Assembly (NCBI GenBank): GCA_009809945.1
Contig: WTPW01000838.1
Coordinates: forward strand, 194,029-258,028
Direction: 5' to 3'
Length of the DNA: 64,000 nucleotides
From: Gigaspora margarita
Taxonomy: Eukaryota > Glomeromycota > Glomeromycetes > Diversisporales > Gigasporaceae
Under the pieces are notes generated by a model. The model worked only from the letters and a program-made list of their open reading frames with translations, did no database searches and was not told where the DNA came from. Positions 25,171 to 36,908 of this stretch are shown here, one piece after another (within the stretch, counting starts at the first letter, position 1; the number at the start of each line of letters is the position of its first letter). A program made the translations under genes and the position numbers.

Positions 25171-26223
25171 CACCATTTAGCAGTTTAAATAATTAAGTTT
25201 ATAAATATTTAATTGCTAGTTAGTAGAAACAGAAAACAGTTTAGTTGTTATCAAATTACAAAAAAATTTTGGATAAAATAATTTATTGGTTATCCATTTC
25301 TGGTCATGGTGCAATATAGTTGCATAGATAACTTATTTATAAACTTTGATATATATATAATATTAGAGTCAACCTTCCATATAATTACACATTTTTTATT
25401 TAATATCTTTTTAAAAATGTACTTATAAAGAGGTTGTGCTTTTATAGAAGCATTTTTTTATATACTTAATAGTAAATATTTTAGGTAAAAATTTGATATA
25501 GTATAATATTTGCACATTGTGATTGTAGGGGAGGTAATTGTATAGGGGTTAAATAGAACCCTAAGCTATTGATAAATAGGTCAGAGAAAACCAAAAAAGG
25601 AAATTTTGGTAGAAAATCACCAAATATTGCATTTTTAAATAGTAAATTTTGCAAATTTGGTCAAAAATAAGCATTCTTAAGCCAAATTTTGTATAAAAAT
25701 AAGCAAACTAGTTACTAACATATATATATATATAACTTGGGGTCCTGGTCAATTATATCAATATTAAATATAAATTTTAAGTAAGCTAAACTAACTTTAA
25801 TAATAATATAATATAAATTTTTACAAAAAAATTACTTAAAAATTTTTAGTTATTATTAAGTTAAACTTTAGTGCTATATCTTAAAATTTTATAGTAAGAA
25901 ATTTTTTAATCCATAAATTCATTAAATTTACTATAGCAAAGAATAATAATACATTATATTTACTATATCTATTTATTTATTTAACATTAATAGCTTATTA
26001 AAAACTAATATTCAAGCCAATAATATTTTCATTATTATGTAAAATTCTCAAATATTAAAAATTTTTTTAAAAAAATATATAAAGTTATAGTCTTATTTTT
26101 ATGAATAGCTTAGCTTTGTTTATATATTTTAGTTAAATAAATTAAATTTTTATTATTTTCTTATTAATAATTTTTTAAATATATTAATTAAAAATAACAA
26201 TTAAAAAATGATATAAAGAAATT

Positions 26224-26376
26224 GGAACCCCCATAGCAAAACAAACCATTGGGCAAAAAATTTTGATTTTGTAATTTTATAAAAATTGTATTCCTATTAC
26301 TCTAATTCTTCAAGAAATTGAGTTTTTAAAAAAATTTTTTTTCTTGCCCAATGGCTTGTTTTGCTATGGGGTCCCC
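26224..26376. mobile_element. Short MITE, GGAACCCCCATAGCAAAACA ends
   Basis: The left end CCCCATAGCAAAACAAACC and GGGCAA are complemented by TTGCCC and GGCTTGTTTTGCTATGGGG on the right. It is 153 bp with no coding capacity. Confidence 0.7.
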
Positions 26377-26384
26377 AAATATAA

Positions 26385-26542
26385 AAATTTAAGTATAAGA
26401 AAAAGAATAAGAGTGAGAAAATAAAATTTAGAAAGAAAGTGTGAAAGTAAGAAAGAAAGTGTGTGAAAAAAGTTAGAGAAAGAAAGAGTAAGTAAAAGAG
26501 AAAGAGAAAAAAAAGAAAGAAAAAGATAGAAAGAAAGAAAAT
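26385..26542 (+). repeat. Purine tract, (GAAA)n-rich, about 155 bp
   Basis: This stretch is almost purely A and G on the plus strand (AGAAAGAAAGTG, GAGAAAGAG), interrupted by a few T. It can form triplex-like structures in principle. The Phe/Leu-rich minus-strand frame across it is a composition artefact. Confidence 0.7.
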
Positions 26543-27192
26543 TTTTTTTTATTTGAGAACATAAAAAATTTTTTGAGAACATTAAATTAAATAAATATAT
26601 TCTCATGAGAATATAAATTTCAAAGCAGATTTCCAAAAACTGTTTGCAACTATATATTTTCTTCTTTATATAAATAAAGAAGAAAACAAATAGGTGTAAA
26701 ACTAATATCTTAAATCTCACGATCTACTAGGCTAATTTTAATGTTTTAGCTACTATTTTGATTGCAAGATACTCTTCTATAACTTTAATTAGAAGTTGAA
26801 AAGAGTTTTACTTAATAGAAATTTGATAATAATTATATTTTTATAATTTTATTAATAAAATTATGAAAAATATTATAATTTTCAAAAGTTTACTAATTAA
26901 TGCTATCTTTATGCTTAAGTAACTTGTACTATGCATTAAAATATATCATATTGATATATTTTGGTTTATAATTCTAAATTTAAGAAAATATGCTTAATTT
27001 TGAATTTTTGATCAAAAATTCCAAAAATAAATATCTTTTTCTTAAAATTTAAAATTATATAAAAATACACTATATTGGCTTATGTTTACTTATAATTTTA
27101 AATTTAAAAAGAGTTTTACTAAAATGTATCTATGGTGTTTTACACCATGTAACACTAAACTATTAGATAGCCAATCAAAATTTAGGATCAGG

Positions 27193-27478
27193 TAGGGTTC
27201 CTCAAATTCAAATCAAATCAAATATTGGGTCAATTTGAATTTGATCAAATCAAATTGACCCTGATTTGAATTTGATTTGATTCAAATATTTGGATTTGAA
27301 TTTGATTTGAATTTGAATTTTCAATAGTAATTTTCAAATCAAATCAAATATTTGTCAAATCAAATCAAATTTGCCCAGATTTGAATTTGATCAAATCAAA
27401 TATAGTTAAATTTGAATTTGAATTTGATCAAATATTTGATTCAAATATTTGAAGATCAAATCAAATTGTGGAACCCTA
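27193..27478. mobile_element. k-mer island element AAATTTGA / TCAAAT with 8-bp target duplication
   Basis: The element begins TAGGGTTCC and ends GGAACCCTA. The eight bases on each side are identical: GGATCAGG at 27185-27192 and 27479-27486. An 8-bp duplication with TAGGG-type ends is the hallmark of hAT-superfamily elements. The interior is almost wholly TCAAAT, ATTTGA and TTTGAATT in both orientations. No coding frame was found. Confidence 0.75.
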
Positions 27479-27705
27479 GGATCAGGTATGATATAAATTT
27501 TTCTTTTTTTGTTTATTTTTTAAAAAACATCCATATCTTAAAATTTTGCTTATAAAACCACCTTTGGTGCTCTAATAAAAAAATCTCTTGCTTAAGTTTG
27601 TATACATTAATGCCCAAATAAAATCCTAGGCCTCACCCCAGTGTCTAAAATTCAATTTTTAAATTAGTTGCAGGCTGCAACTAAATAAAAAAAATAGTTG
27701 CGGAT

Positions 27706-28367
27706 TATCCCTTAAACTGTAAGCAATTCCAGGCAAATTTGTCTAAAAAATTGCTATAAATATGCTTATGATCTATATTTTTTAAAACTTAAAATATTTA
27801 ATTAAATTTTTTTTTGATAATATTTGAAAATAAGGATTATATTATAGTAGTATTTAATTTTATATTATAAGAAAAAAAGTTTAGGTTGCTTATAAGCTAA
27901 AAATAGACAAATTTTAAAAAATTTATTAGCCAAAAAAATTATTTTCATATTCTTGGTGAACTCTATAAATATTAGCTCTAGCTCCCTGTTCTAATACAAT
28001 ATTGTAGTTTATAAAAAGGATTACAACTTTAATTATTGCAACTTTTTTGATTTACTTGTAAAAATTAGGACTTTAATTAGAAGTAAAATTTTTTTTTATA
28101 GATGGGAACATATAAAATTTAAGAAAATCTAAAGAAAAGCTTTATAGTAAAAATTTTAAATTAAAAACTTCAAACTTTTATTACTTTAAAGTTTATTAAT
28201 AATTTTAAAAAATTTTTATAATAAAGTTTATAAAATATATTTTAAAGAAAATATTCTATAAATAAAGTATACCCTATATTTTTAATAAACTTTTATTTTA
28301 TTTAAAAAATTGTAAATATGTCTAAAAATTCCAGGCAAATTTGCCTGGAATACGGTTTAAGGGATAA
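27706..28367. mobile_element. Inverted-repeat element, TTATCCCTTAAAC family, copy 2
   Basis: The left end ATTATCCCTTAAACTGT is followed by CCAGGCAAATTTG; the right end is CAAATTTGCCTGG followed by ACGGTTTAAGGGATAAG. It is 662 bp with the same termini as 569-2372, noncoding and AT-rich. Confidence 0.65.
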
Positions 28368-29439
28368 GAATTTATAAAAATTTAGTTGTGCATATAATCA
28401 TTTAATCAAAATTTATAAGTAAAATTTGCAAATTTATGTGTAGAATTTGTATATGCACTTCAGATTTCGGTTGCGAAAATTTAAAATTTGTTGCATCTGC
28501 AGACTCTGCAACCCAATTTCAGACACTGCCTCACCCTAGCCCTAAAATAATTAAAATTTATTTTTTGTTTTATAAAAATTTATTTTTTTGTTTTTGTTAT
28601 ACAGATTTTCAGATCTAATTTACCTATAGTGATAAAACACCATAAGTGCATATTATAATAATTGTTTAAGAAAAAGTGCTTAATTTTGAGTTTTTGATCA
28701 AAAATTAAATATCTTTTTCTTAAATTTAAAATTATAAAGTAAATGTATATTGATATGCTGTATTTTTATGTATAGAACAAGTTTATTTGTAGTATGAAAT
28801 AGAATTAAGGTATTTGAAATTACAATTTCATTTAACGTTCTCCCCTAAAATTAAACAGCCCAATCAGAATGTTTATTGTGTCTCAGAATTCCAGTAAGTT
28901 ATATGTTTATAAGTCAACCAATAATAATGCAATTAATTTTGCAATTTTAATATGTTTGTTTAATTTAATCCCTTTTTACCACACTTAAGCTTTACAAGAG
29001 TACATTAACTAAAATTATAATTTCAAATAGCCTGGTTAGTAAAATGTTAATAATCATATTATTTTTTATACTTTTTTTAATAAAATTATGAAAAATACTA
29101 TAATCCTCAAAATTTTACTAATTAATTATATCTTTATGCTCTAAGTAAACTTGTTCTACATATAAAAATACACCATTTTAGCATATATTTCCTTTGTAAT
29201 TTTAAACTTAAAAAAAAAGATTAATTTTGGAATTTTTGATCAAAATTTAAAATTAAATATTATTTAAAATTATAAAGTAAGTTATATTAATATAATGTAT
29301 TTTTTATGTGTAAAACAAGTTTATTTATAGCAAGACAATAGTATAAATTAGTAAACATTTGAAAATTATGATATTTTATAATTTTATTAATAAAATTATA
29401 AAAAATATTAATATTTTCAAATTTCTACTAAGTAAATCT

Positions 29440-29540
29440 CTTTTCAACCCTATTTAAAGTTGTAGAAGAGTGTTTTGTAATCAAAATAGCAATTTAAATA
29501 TTAAAATTGTCTAGTGAATCATGAGATATAAGTATTTAGT
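29440..29540 (-). repeat. Copy of a recurrent 95-bp motif (outer repeat around 29575-34419)
   Basis: The motif runs GATCNACTAGGCCAATTTT, GATGATTTAACTACTATT, TTGNAATCAAAAT..., CTCTACAACTTTT...AAGTTGAAAA. Minus-orientation copies lie at 19140-19215, 22030-22125 and 29440-29540. Plus-orientation copies lie at 21777-21860, 26715-26815 and 34460-34555. Weaker plus copies occur at 15795-15840 and 17676-17725. Minus and plus copies alternate as if they were ends of foldback elements. Confidence 0.55.
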
Positions 29541-30504
29541 CTTTATAGCTATTTGTTTTCTTCTTTATTTATATCAGGCCCCGGACATGCCCTCTTAAAA
29601 TAGATCAAAATGCTATCTATAATTAAAATTTTAAAAAAATATATAACTTTGAACTAAAATTTTTTTAAATCTTATTTATTAACTTTAAATTAAATTTTAT
29701 GGGAATATAAAACAAGGGAGAAGAAAAAAATTGAGCTTAAAAACTAAATTAAAATTTTGCCAATTTTGTACAAAACGAAAATGTAACTTGGCCAGAATCA
29801 AATATTTGCCAATTTTAAAATAATAAGTATATGTAAAAACATGCCTTGAACAACTTTACTTAGGAGCCAAAAGTAGGTTACCATGTAAGAAAAATGGGTA
29901 TCTATGCATTAAATTTAAAATTTGTGGGGTTCAATATAAACCCCCTTTTTTGTCAAGATACTCTGCTTTGGGATTCTAAGTAAACTTATTTAGCAGGTAA
30001 TTCTACTTATATTAAGGTCAAAATGTGCTTTCTCAAAATCTTTTACTAAGTGAAAAATAGAGTTAAAGTTGGAAAAAATTTTTTTTTAATTGATGATCTG
30101 CCAGTTAATCAGAGAATTTTCCTTATTAAAGTGTGATAAGAGATCACTTATAACTTGAAGTCAAATTGAAATTTTTAAGAATAAGTAAAGTTATAAAATT
30201 ATTAAACAAATATGGTATTAAAATAGTACAAATAATAGAATAATACCATAAGTTTCTAATTATAAAATTATTGGATATCAATCTTTTTTTTAAAGAACTT
30301 ACTCAGTAAGCATGTGGTATTTACTAAGCTAAACCCTATATTAATTAGCTATCAAGGTAATTTGTAATATGTTGCTTTTAGCTTATTTTAATCAAATTTT
30401 TTTTATTTTTTTTTAGATTTTTTGACTTAAAAATAACAAGATGGATTTACGGATTGTTTACCATGTTTTCTACATTAGATCTTAAAATATAGTAGATCTT
30501 ATCT

Positions 30505-30690
30505 AGCCAACTCTCTCTAATCTGAACTATCTGAACTTATACATAAAAATATCAAAAAGCCTGTCTCTAAAGAGTTACTATGTGCTAATCTGAACCTACA
30601 AAAGTTCAGAACTTTGTGTTCAGTTTTCAGATTTTATTAAGAATTCAGATTATCCAGGTTTAGATTAGAGAGAGACGACCATACTATCTT
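30505..30690. repeat. k-mer island TCTGAA / TTCAGA with inverted ends
   Basis: It is bounded by ACTCTCTCTAATCTGAAC and GTTTAGATTAGAGAGAGAC. The interior repeats CTGAAC, GTTCAG and TTCAGATT in both orientations. It lies inside the 4.85-kb element. Confidence 0.5.
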
Positions 30691-30844
30691 TTTTTTCCTA
30701 TAATCTACTAAATCTGACACTTTAGATTTCTTCAGGTAAGAAGTTTTTTTCTTTTCTCTTTTGTTATACCAACTCATTTAATTGGTACTTACTTTGGTAA
30801 AATGTTTTTAAATAGCAAATTAGATATGCTTTAGATTAATAAGT

Positions 30845-31136
30845 GTACCGTAAATTTCAGTGCAAGGTATTCCTACTTGATCAGTACCCTCCTTGATTTG
30901 TACTGGGTATGTTTCAAGATCTCTCAAGATGGATTTTGTAAAAGACCCAGGTACAAATCAAAGGCTGATTTACTAATAATGAATTTTTTTTTACCTTATG
31001 GGCTAATATACGCTCCTTACAAGATACTTTCATATATTATATCCTGTTCTGCTCAATATACCCAGAGTATAGATAAAGGTTTGTTGTTACATGGAATGTA
31101 AAATACCAGGTACCTTGCACTGAAATTTACCTGTTA
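30845..31136. mobile_element. MITE with TAAATTTCAGTGCAAGGTA inverted ends
   Basis: The left terminus TAAATTTCAGTGCAAGGTA (30851) is complemented by TACCTTGCACTGAAATTTA near 31111-31129. A 74-codon frame inside has no recognisable domain and is probably incidental. Confidence 0.6.
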
Positions 31137-31259
31137 CAGTATTTTTTTCTTTGCTTTTTAGTTGTTATAAATATTTTTTCATTTTACTAGTATTTATTTT
31201 CAGAGTTTACAATAAAAAGGCACATACCGGTATATACAACAAAGAACAAAAAAAGATAT

Positions 31260-32720
31260 TCTAATGATATTTGAAATCTTTGAAGCTGATAATTCTCAAG
31301 AACAACTAATCTTGAAAGAAACATAGATATGGACAAGAATGAAAAGGGCAATAAAGTATTCTGCTATGAATAAGAAGTGGTACACCTGAGGATGAATGAA
31401 GGTATTTGAGTAGTAGAGATGTGAACTGAATCTAAATTTAATAGTAAACCTAATGAATATCCAATGGGTTTACTATTAAATTTAGATCCAAATTCATATC
31501 TCTATTTAGCGGTATTTGAATTTTGCTAAACCCAGTAATTCTAAAGAGTGATGTAATCTTGAATTATACTACAAGAGATGTAGCATTTGAGCGATATTCA
31601 AAATCTTCAGAACCCAACAACTCAAGTAAGCAACTCAATCTTGGTGCATCCAAGAATCATTCAGCATATTAGATACACTTTATGTTAGCAGATATATTTT
31701 TTCTTTGATTATATTTTTATACTAATTCTTTTTTCATTTTACTAGCATTTATTTTTAGATCATTCTTGAGTCTGCAATAAAAGGTACATATATACAACCA
31801 AGGACAAAAAAAAGGCATTCTAATGGCATTTGAAATCTGAAGGTAATGATTCTTGAGATTCTTGAGAACAATGTGATCTTGAAAGAAATATAAATACAGT
31901 CAAGGATGAAAAAGAGCATTTGAGCAGTATTTTAAATGGACAATGAGGACCTGTATTTTGCTATGAATAAGGTGTGTACACACAAGGATAAATGAAAGGT
32001 ATTTGAGTAGTAAAAATGTGAACTGAAATCTATTGGATCTAAATTTAATAGTAAATTTAATAGATTTACTATTAAATTTGGATTCAATAGATTACAGTTC
32101 ATATCTCTATTGAGTAGTATTTGAAATCTGCTGAACCAGATAATTCTATAATCTTGAATTATACTACAAAAGATGCCAAGGATAATAAAAAGCATTTGAG
32201 TGCTATTTTTTAATCTTCTGAACTAGCAATTCAAGTAGGTGACGTGATCTTGGTGCACCCAAGAATAGAAGACATTTTAGTAGTATTTGAAATCTGCTGA
32301 CTCTGATTATTCAAGTGAACAATATAATCTTGAATTCTATCATGAAAGAGGCATAGACACATTCAAGGATAAAAAAAGGTATTTGATCGATATTTAAAAT
32401 CTGCTGGGCCAGTAATCTTACTATACATGAAAGAACTATTAAATTTAACAAGTTCTTTTATTTAATTATAATAGTTTTTTTCAAGTTCTTGTTTAAGACA
32501 AACAGGACATGGCACACCAAGGATGAAAGAAAGGCATTTGAGTGGTATAAAAAATCTGCTAAACCCAGCAATTCTAGTAAAAAATGCAATTCTGGGGTCT
32601 GCTATGAATAAGCATAGGCACACCAAAAGATGAAAAAAGGTAATTTGCTGAAGCTAGCAATTAAGTTGGCTTTGTAAATGTAGACACAACTGAGAATGGA
32701 AAGGCATTGAGTAAAAAATT
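31260..32720 (+). pseudogene. Decayed Sel1-repeat gene fragment
   Basis: Scattered plus-strand pieces translate to Sel1 signatures. For example, 32521-32570 gives DERKAFEWYKKSAKPSNSS, and 31345-31400 and 32590-32640 preserve TGCTATGAATAAG (CYE, then a stop where Lys is expected) followed by GGCACACC (GTP). Many stops and frame changes interrupt the series, so it is not functional. It lies wholly inside the 4.85-kb inverted-repeat element, which suggests capture of host Sel1 DNA by that element, or insertion of the element's arms around it. Confidence 0.55.
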
Positions 32721-33554
32721 TTTTGGGCCTCTAATTCATTTAAGCCATATTTTTGCTACCTATTTTTTACACACTTTGATTTTGTAACTACATTAAAATT
32801 TGCATCAGATTAAAATTTTCAATACAAGTTTTATTAGGGTTAAAGTGAAATATATAATTGTGACAAGGAATGCCTAATTGTCTTGAGACTAATTTTGATT
32901 AGAAAAATTATTCTCGACCTGGTCAACTGATCTGAACTTTTAAGGATTGATCATAGTCCACAATTTTCTATTAGCCCATATTATTACTCTAAACTATGCG
33001 CTATTCAATAAAAAAAAGGGAGAAATTTCTTTTTATATCTGGCCAATTTGACCAAATTTAAAAAGAGATTTCTTTCTTTTTATTGAACAGCACCCAATAT
33101 TGTTTAAAAATTAATCTTTATAATTTATTTATACATATTAAACAAATCTATAGAGAAATATTATGTTAAATAAACATAAATGACTTATAAATACAATAAT
33201 CAATAATTATTATTTTATTGAGTTATGAAATAATAATAATTTTTTTATCTACTAAGTTACAGTAATCAGAATAAAGTAAAATGCTTTTTTGATTTAATTT
33301 GGATTCAAGTTAACTTGTTAGTATTTAACTTATCAATATTTGAGTTATAAAATTCTTCTTGAGTTAACTTGAGTCCAAGCTCTATTTTTGGAGTTCTAAA
33401 ATATTAAAGTGATAGTTATAATTGAAAGTTCGATAATAGGTTTGCTCTTGGTGATGCATATATAGTACAACCTACAGGAGCAAATGGGTTGGATCTTTAT
33501 ATTAGTAATAAATAGGCAGGTAGGAGTAATAAGCAAGTGGATAATAAATGAAGC

Positions 33555-33735
33555 AGATATAATGGGCACATAGCTAATAGGCGCATGGCTAATGGGCACA
33601 TGGCTAATGCGTAGATGGGTAATGGGCGAGTGGGTAATGGGCGAGTGGGTAATAAGCAGGTGGGTAATGGGCGAGTGGGTAATAGGCGGGTGGGTAATGG
33701 ACAAATAGGTAATAGTGAGTGGGTAATGGGCAGGT
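33555..33735. repeat. 15-bp minisatellite, TGGGTAATGGGCGAG
   Basis: About nine tandem units of TGGGTAATGGGCGAG and variants sit here, with looser copies (ATGGCTAATGGGCAC) just upstream. On the minus strand it opens a 119-codon frame of PITHS-like pentapeptides. I read that as a by-product of a period divisible by three, not as a gene. Confidence 0.75.
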
Positions 33736-34804
33736 AATGGTAAAATTAAAATCATTAAAGTACATATGTACAGTACATATATGATATAAAAATCTCTACA
33801 TTTATAAATATGATTTTTTATTAAGTAAATTGCATCAAATTTATTTAGTAATTGCAGATCATTTTATCTGGTTGACTCGCAGATTATCAATTAAAAAAAA
33901 TTTTTTTAGAAAAAATTTTTTTTCCAACTTTACCTCATTTTTTACTTAGTAAAAGGTTCAAGAAAGCATATTTTGATCTTAATATGTGTAGAATTACCTG
34001 CTAAATAAGTTTACTTAGAATTCCAAAGCAGGGTATCTTGACAAAAAAGAGGGTTTATACTGAAAACCCAAAAATTTTAACTTTAGCACATAGATAGCCC
34101 ATTTTTTTACAAGGTGCCTACTTTCGACTCCTAAGTCAAGTTGTTCAGAGCATGTTTTTACATATACTCATTATCTTAAAATTGGCAAATATTTGATTTT
34201 GGCCAAGTTACATTTTTGTTTTGTGCAAAATTGGCAAAATTTTAATTTAATTGTTAAGCTCAATATTTCTTCTCTCCTTGTTCTATATTCTTGAAAATTT
34301 AATTTAAAGTAAATAAATAAGATTTAAAAGAATTTAGCTCAAAGTTATATAGTAAATTCACATAATTTTTTAAAAAATTTTAATTATAGATAACAATAAA
34401 GGAACATGTTCTTGGCCTGATATAAAAAAAAATTATAGTTGATAACTAAAATACTTATATATTGTGATCTATTGGCCCAAGTTTAATAGTTTAACTAGCA
34501 TTTTGATCTCAAGACATTCCTCTACAACTTTTCTTAAAAGTTGAAAAAGGGTTATTTAGTAAAAAAAAAGAGTTCTTAGAAATAGGGATTGGAACAGCCA
34601 AAAATTTTCCTAATTGTTTAATAATTTAACTATTTAACTATTTAATTTAGCTGGAATTAAAATAATTCTGGCCTATGACCAATATAATTCTGCCTGGAAC
34701 TATAAAGCAATTTTTAAATGGTTAAACAGTTCCAATCCCTACTTTGAAAAAACAAATTCATAAATTACAAAGACAATAAAAAAGACTTAGTAGCTTCATC
34801 GTTT

Positions 34805-35010
34805 ACTATATTTTTGTTACTAAACCTGACATGTTCATGAACCTTGACCTGAACCTAAACTAAACTTATTTTAAGTTCATGTTCAGGTTCAGGTTAAATA
34901 ATTTTAAGTTTTGTTAAGTTCATATTCAAAAATATTTTCAGGTTCAGGTTCAGGTTCATTGAACCTAAACCTGAACCTATATTGAATTAAACTGAACCTA
35001 GGAACCCTAA
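34805..35010. repeat. k-mer island, GGTTCA / TGAACC
   Basis: This is a dense run of GGTTCAGGTTCA and TGAACCTAAACC strings ending CTAGGAACCCTA at 34998. The end matches the TAGGGTTCC terminus of 27193-27478, but the left terminus is degenerate. Confidence 0.55.
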
Positions 35011-36905
35011 CATATATTATTTTTTTATATATTTTATTTATACTATATATACTATATATTTTATTAGTAGTAGTTATAGTATATATTGCACATATAATAG
35101 ATATAGTTCTCTAAACTTATATAAGTTCAAAAAGTATAAAAGTGGCAAATGTGAACCCAAGTTTAGCATCAAATCTTCATACTCTTTTGATAATAAACTA
35201 CAACTATTTACAATATAAATTAAACAGTTATTAGTATCCTCATATACTTTTAATTGTAGCCTCTTTTATAATTGCAAATTGCTTTAAACTTCTTTGTTAA
35301 GTTTTGTAAAATCACTTTTCTGAATTAGATAAATTACAGTACAAGTAAGGTTACACAAAGTATTTACTGTCTAAGATCGCTCTAGTTACCTACTATCTTT
35401 AAAAGTAGAGTACAATATTGATCATTGTTATATAATCTGTGCAGCATAACAAAATTTTGTATAAAAAAAGAGATATGCTACTAATAAAAAGTTTTATCAT
35501 TATGTTTAATCTTATCAAATTTTTATGTTTGTTGCAATAGTATTAATTTAATTGATAAAGAATATACTTGTATATATTATAAAGTTTCCTAGAATGATTT
35601 AAATTTTCTAAGTAGTACAAAATAAACACTTTTGATTAGCTATATCATATAATTATTATATTATTTTTGTAAACAATTTTTAATACCTAATTTTTAAATA
35701 TAAATTTCTCAATAAATATTTAACCAATTTTAATAAATTTACTATTATTAGAATCAGAAAAATGTATAATACAATTTTATTAAAATTTAAAATTAACTTA
35801 GTAAATTTTTTAATTTTAAAAAGAAAAAATTGGTTATTAATTATATATTTAATTTTGAATATTGTACTCTATATTTAAAGAAGTAGATATAGAATAATAA
35901 TATATTATGATTTAGAATTTATATAAATCCCATTTTTCAAGTTGATTTTGCTATATATACACCCATATTCTAATACAAATTTAACTAGAAAATTCTGAAT
36001 CTACTTGAATTTCCTTTTTTTTTACAATATATACATCAAAATGGGCAATATAATTGCAAGTATTGGCATTATTAGTTGAATTTATAGTGTATAGCATTAG
36101 CTGGTAGTCTCTACATTGCATAGACTAGTCTTGATGAAAAGTTTAAGCTAAACAACTATGGGAGGAGGGTTCAAATACATATTTTGTTTCTAAGCAGAGA
36201 TAGCTGTATCTTTCCAGTCTGTTTACTTATGTCAACTATAATTTTTTTTAAAAAAAAAAAGCAAAAAATTTTCAAAATAACAACCTACTCAATAGTGTAC
36301 TCAACAGTGAAACAACAATTGAATCAACAATACTAAAATACAATCCAATAGCACCAATTGACATATAATTGACAAGATCTTATAGCTAGCACCAATGTTA
36401 TGATTAACAAGACCTAACTACTAGTACTAACAATGACCTAATTACAATCTAATTACTTGTATCAATAACAATGATCCAATAGCAACCAAATGCAATTTGA
36501 TTAATGACCTATAAAGAACAAAATAGTACAAATACAATAGCTTAATCACCTGCCTAATTAGTACTATTGATGACTGACTTGACAGCTTTAATGGCAACTA
36601 ATTAATATCAGTTTAATCAAATACAGCAGCACAACTACAATTTAAATTATTTACTAACAAAAAACTTGAACACTAGCACTAACCTAATCAATCTTGATAA
36701 TGACATAGCAGTAATTAACAGCATCTACAAACAATATGGCTGCTATAGTTATTACAGAAATAAAAGAAAATTTTAAAAAATAAATACTAGTATAATCTAT
36801 ATGTGTATAGTGATCTTGGGCAAAATTAAAAAAATTGCCTAAGCCAATTTTTTGACCCAGTTGGTTGATTTTTTCTAAAATTAACTAGCTGATTTTATAA
36901 GTAAA
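35011..36905. other. Noncoding AT-rich DNA
   Basis: No gene was seen. 36290-36720 is an A/C-rich low-complexity stretch of ACAATA, CCAATAGCA and CTAATTAC type with few G, probably an old degenerate repeat. Confidence 0.4.
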
Positions 36906-36908
36906 AAA

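Larger units (their letters stand above)
29575..34419. mobile_element. 4.85-kb element with ~550-700 bp inverted arms and a captured Sel1 relic
   Basis: The left end CAGGCCCCGGACATGCCCT and right end (complement CAGGCCAAGAACATGTTCCT) are flanked by ATAT on both sides, a possible 4-bp target duplication. The arms 29575-30120 and 33870-34419 stay complementary (GGTTACCATGTAAGAAAAATG / CATTTTTTTACAAGGTGCC; TTTGACTAAGT-like and GATACTCTGCTTTGG / CAAAGCAGGGTATC). The interior contains a decayed Sel1 stretch (31260-32720), a smaller inverted-repeat element (30845-31136), two copies of a hairpin (31405-31510 and 32015-32110) and a 15-bp minisatellite (33555-33735). No transposase was recognised. Confidence 0.65.

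Noticed and set aside
26364-26720. 118-codon minus-strand Phe/Leu/Ser-rich frame
   Set aside because: It is generated by the purine tract; composition alone explains it.
33396-33755. 119-codon minus-strand frame as a gene
   Set aside because: It is a by-product of a 15-bp minisatellite.
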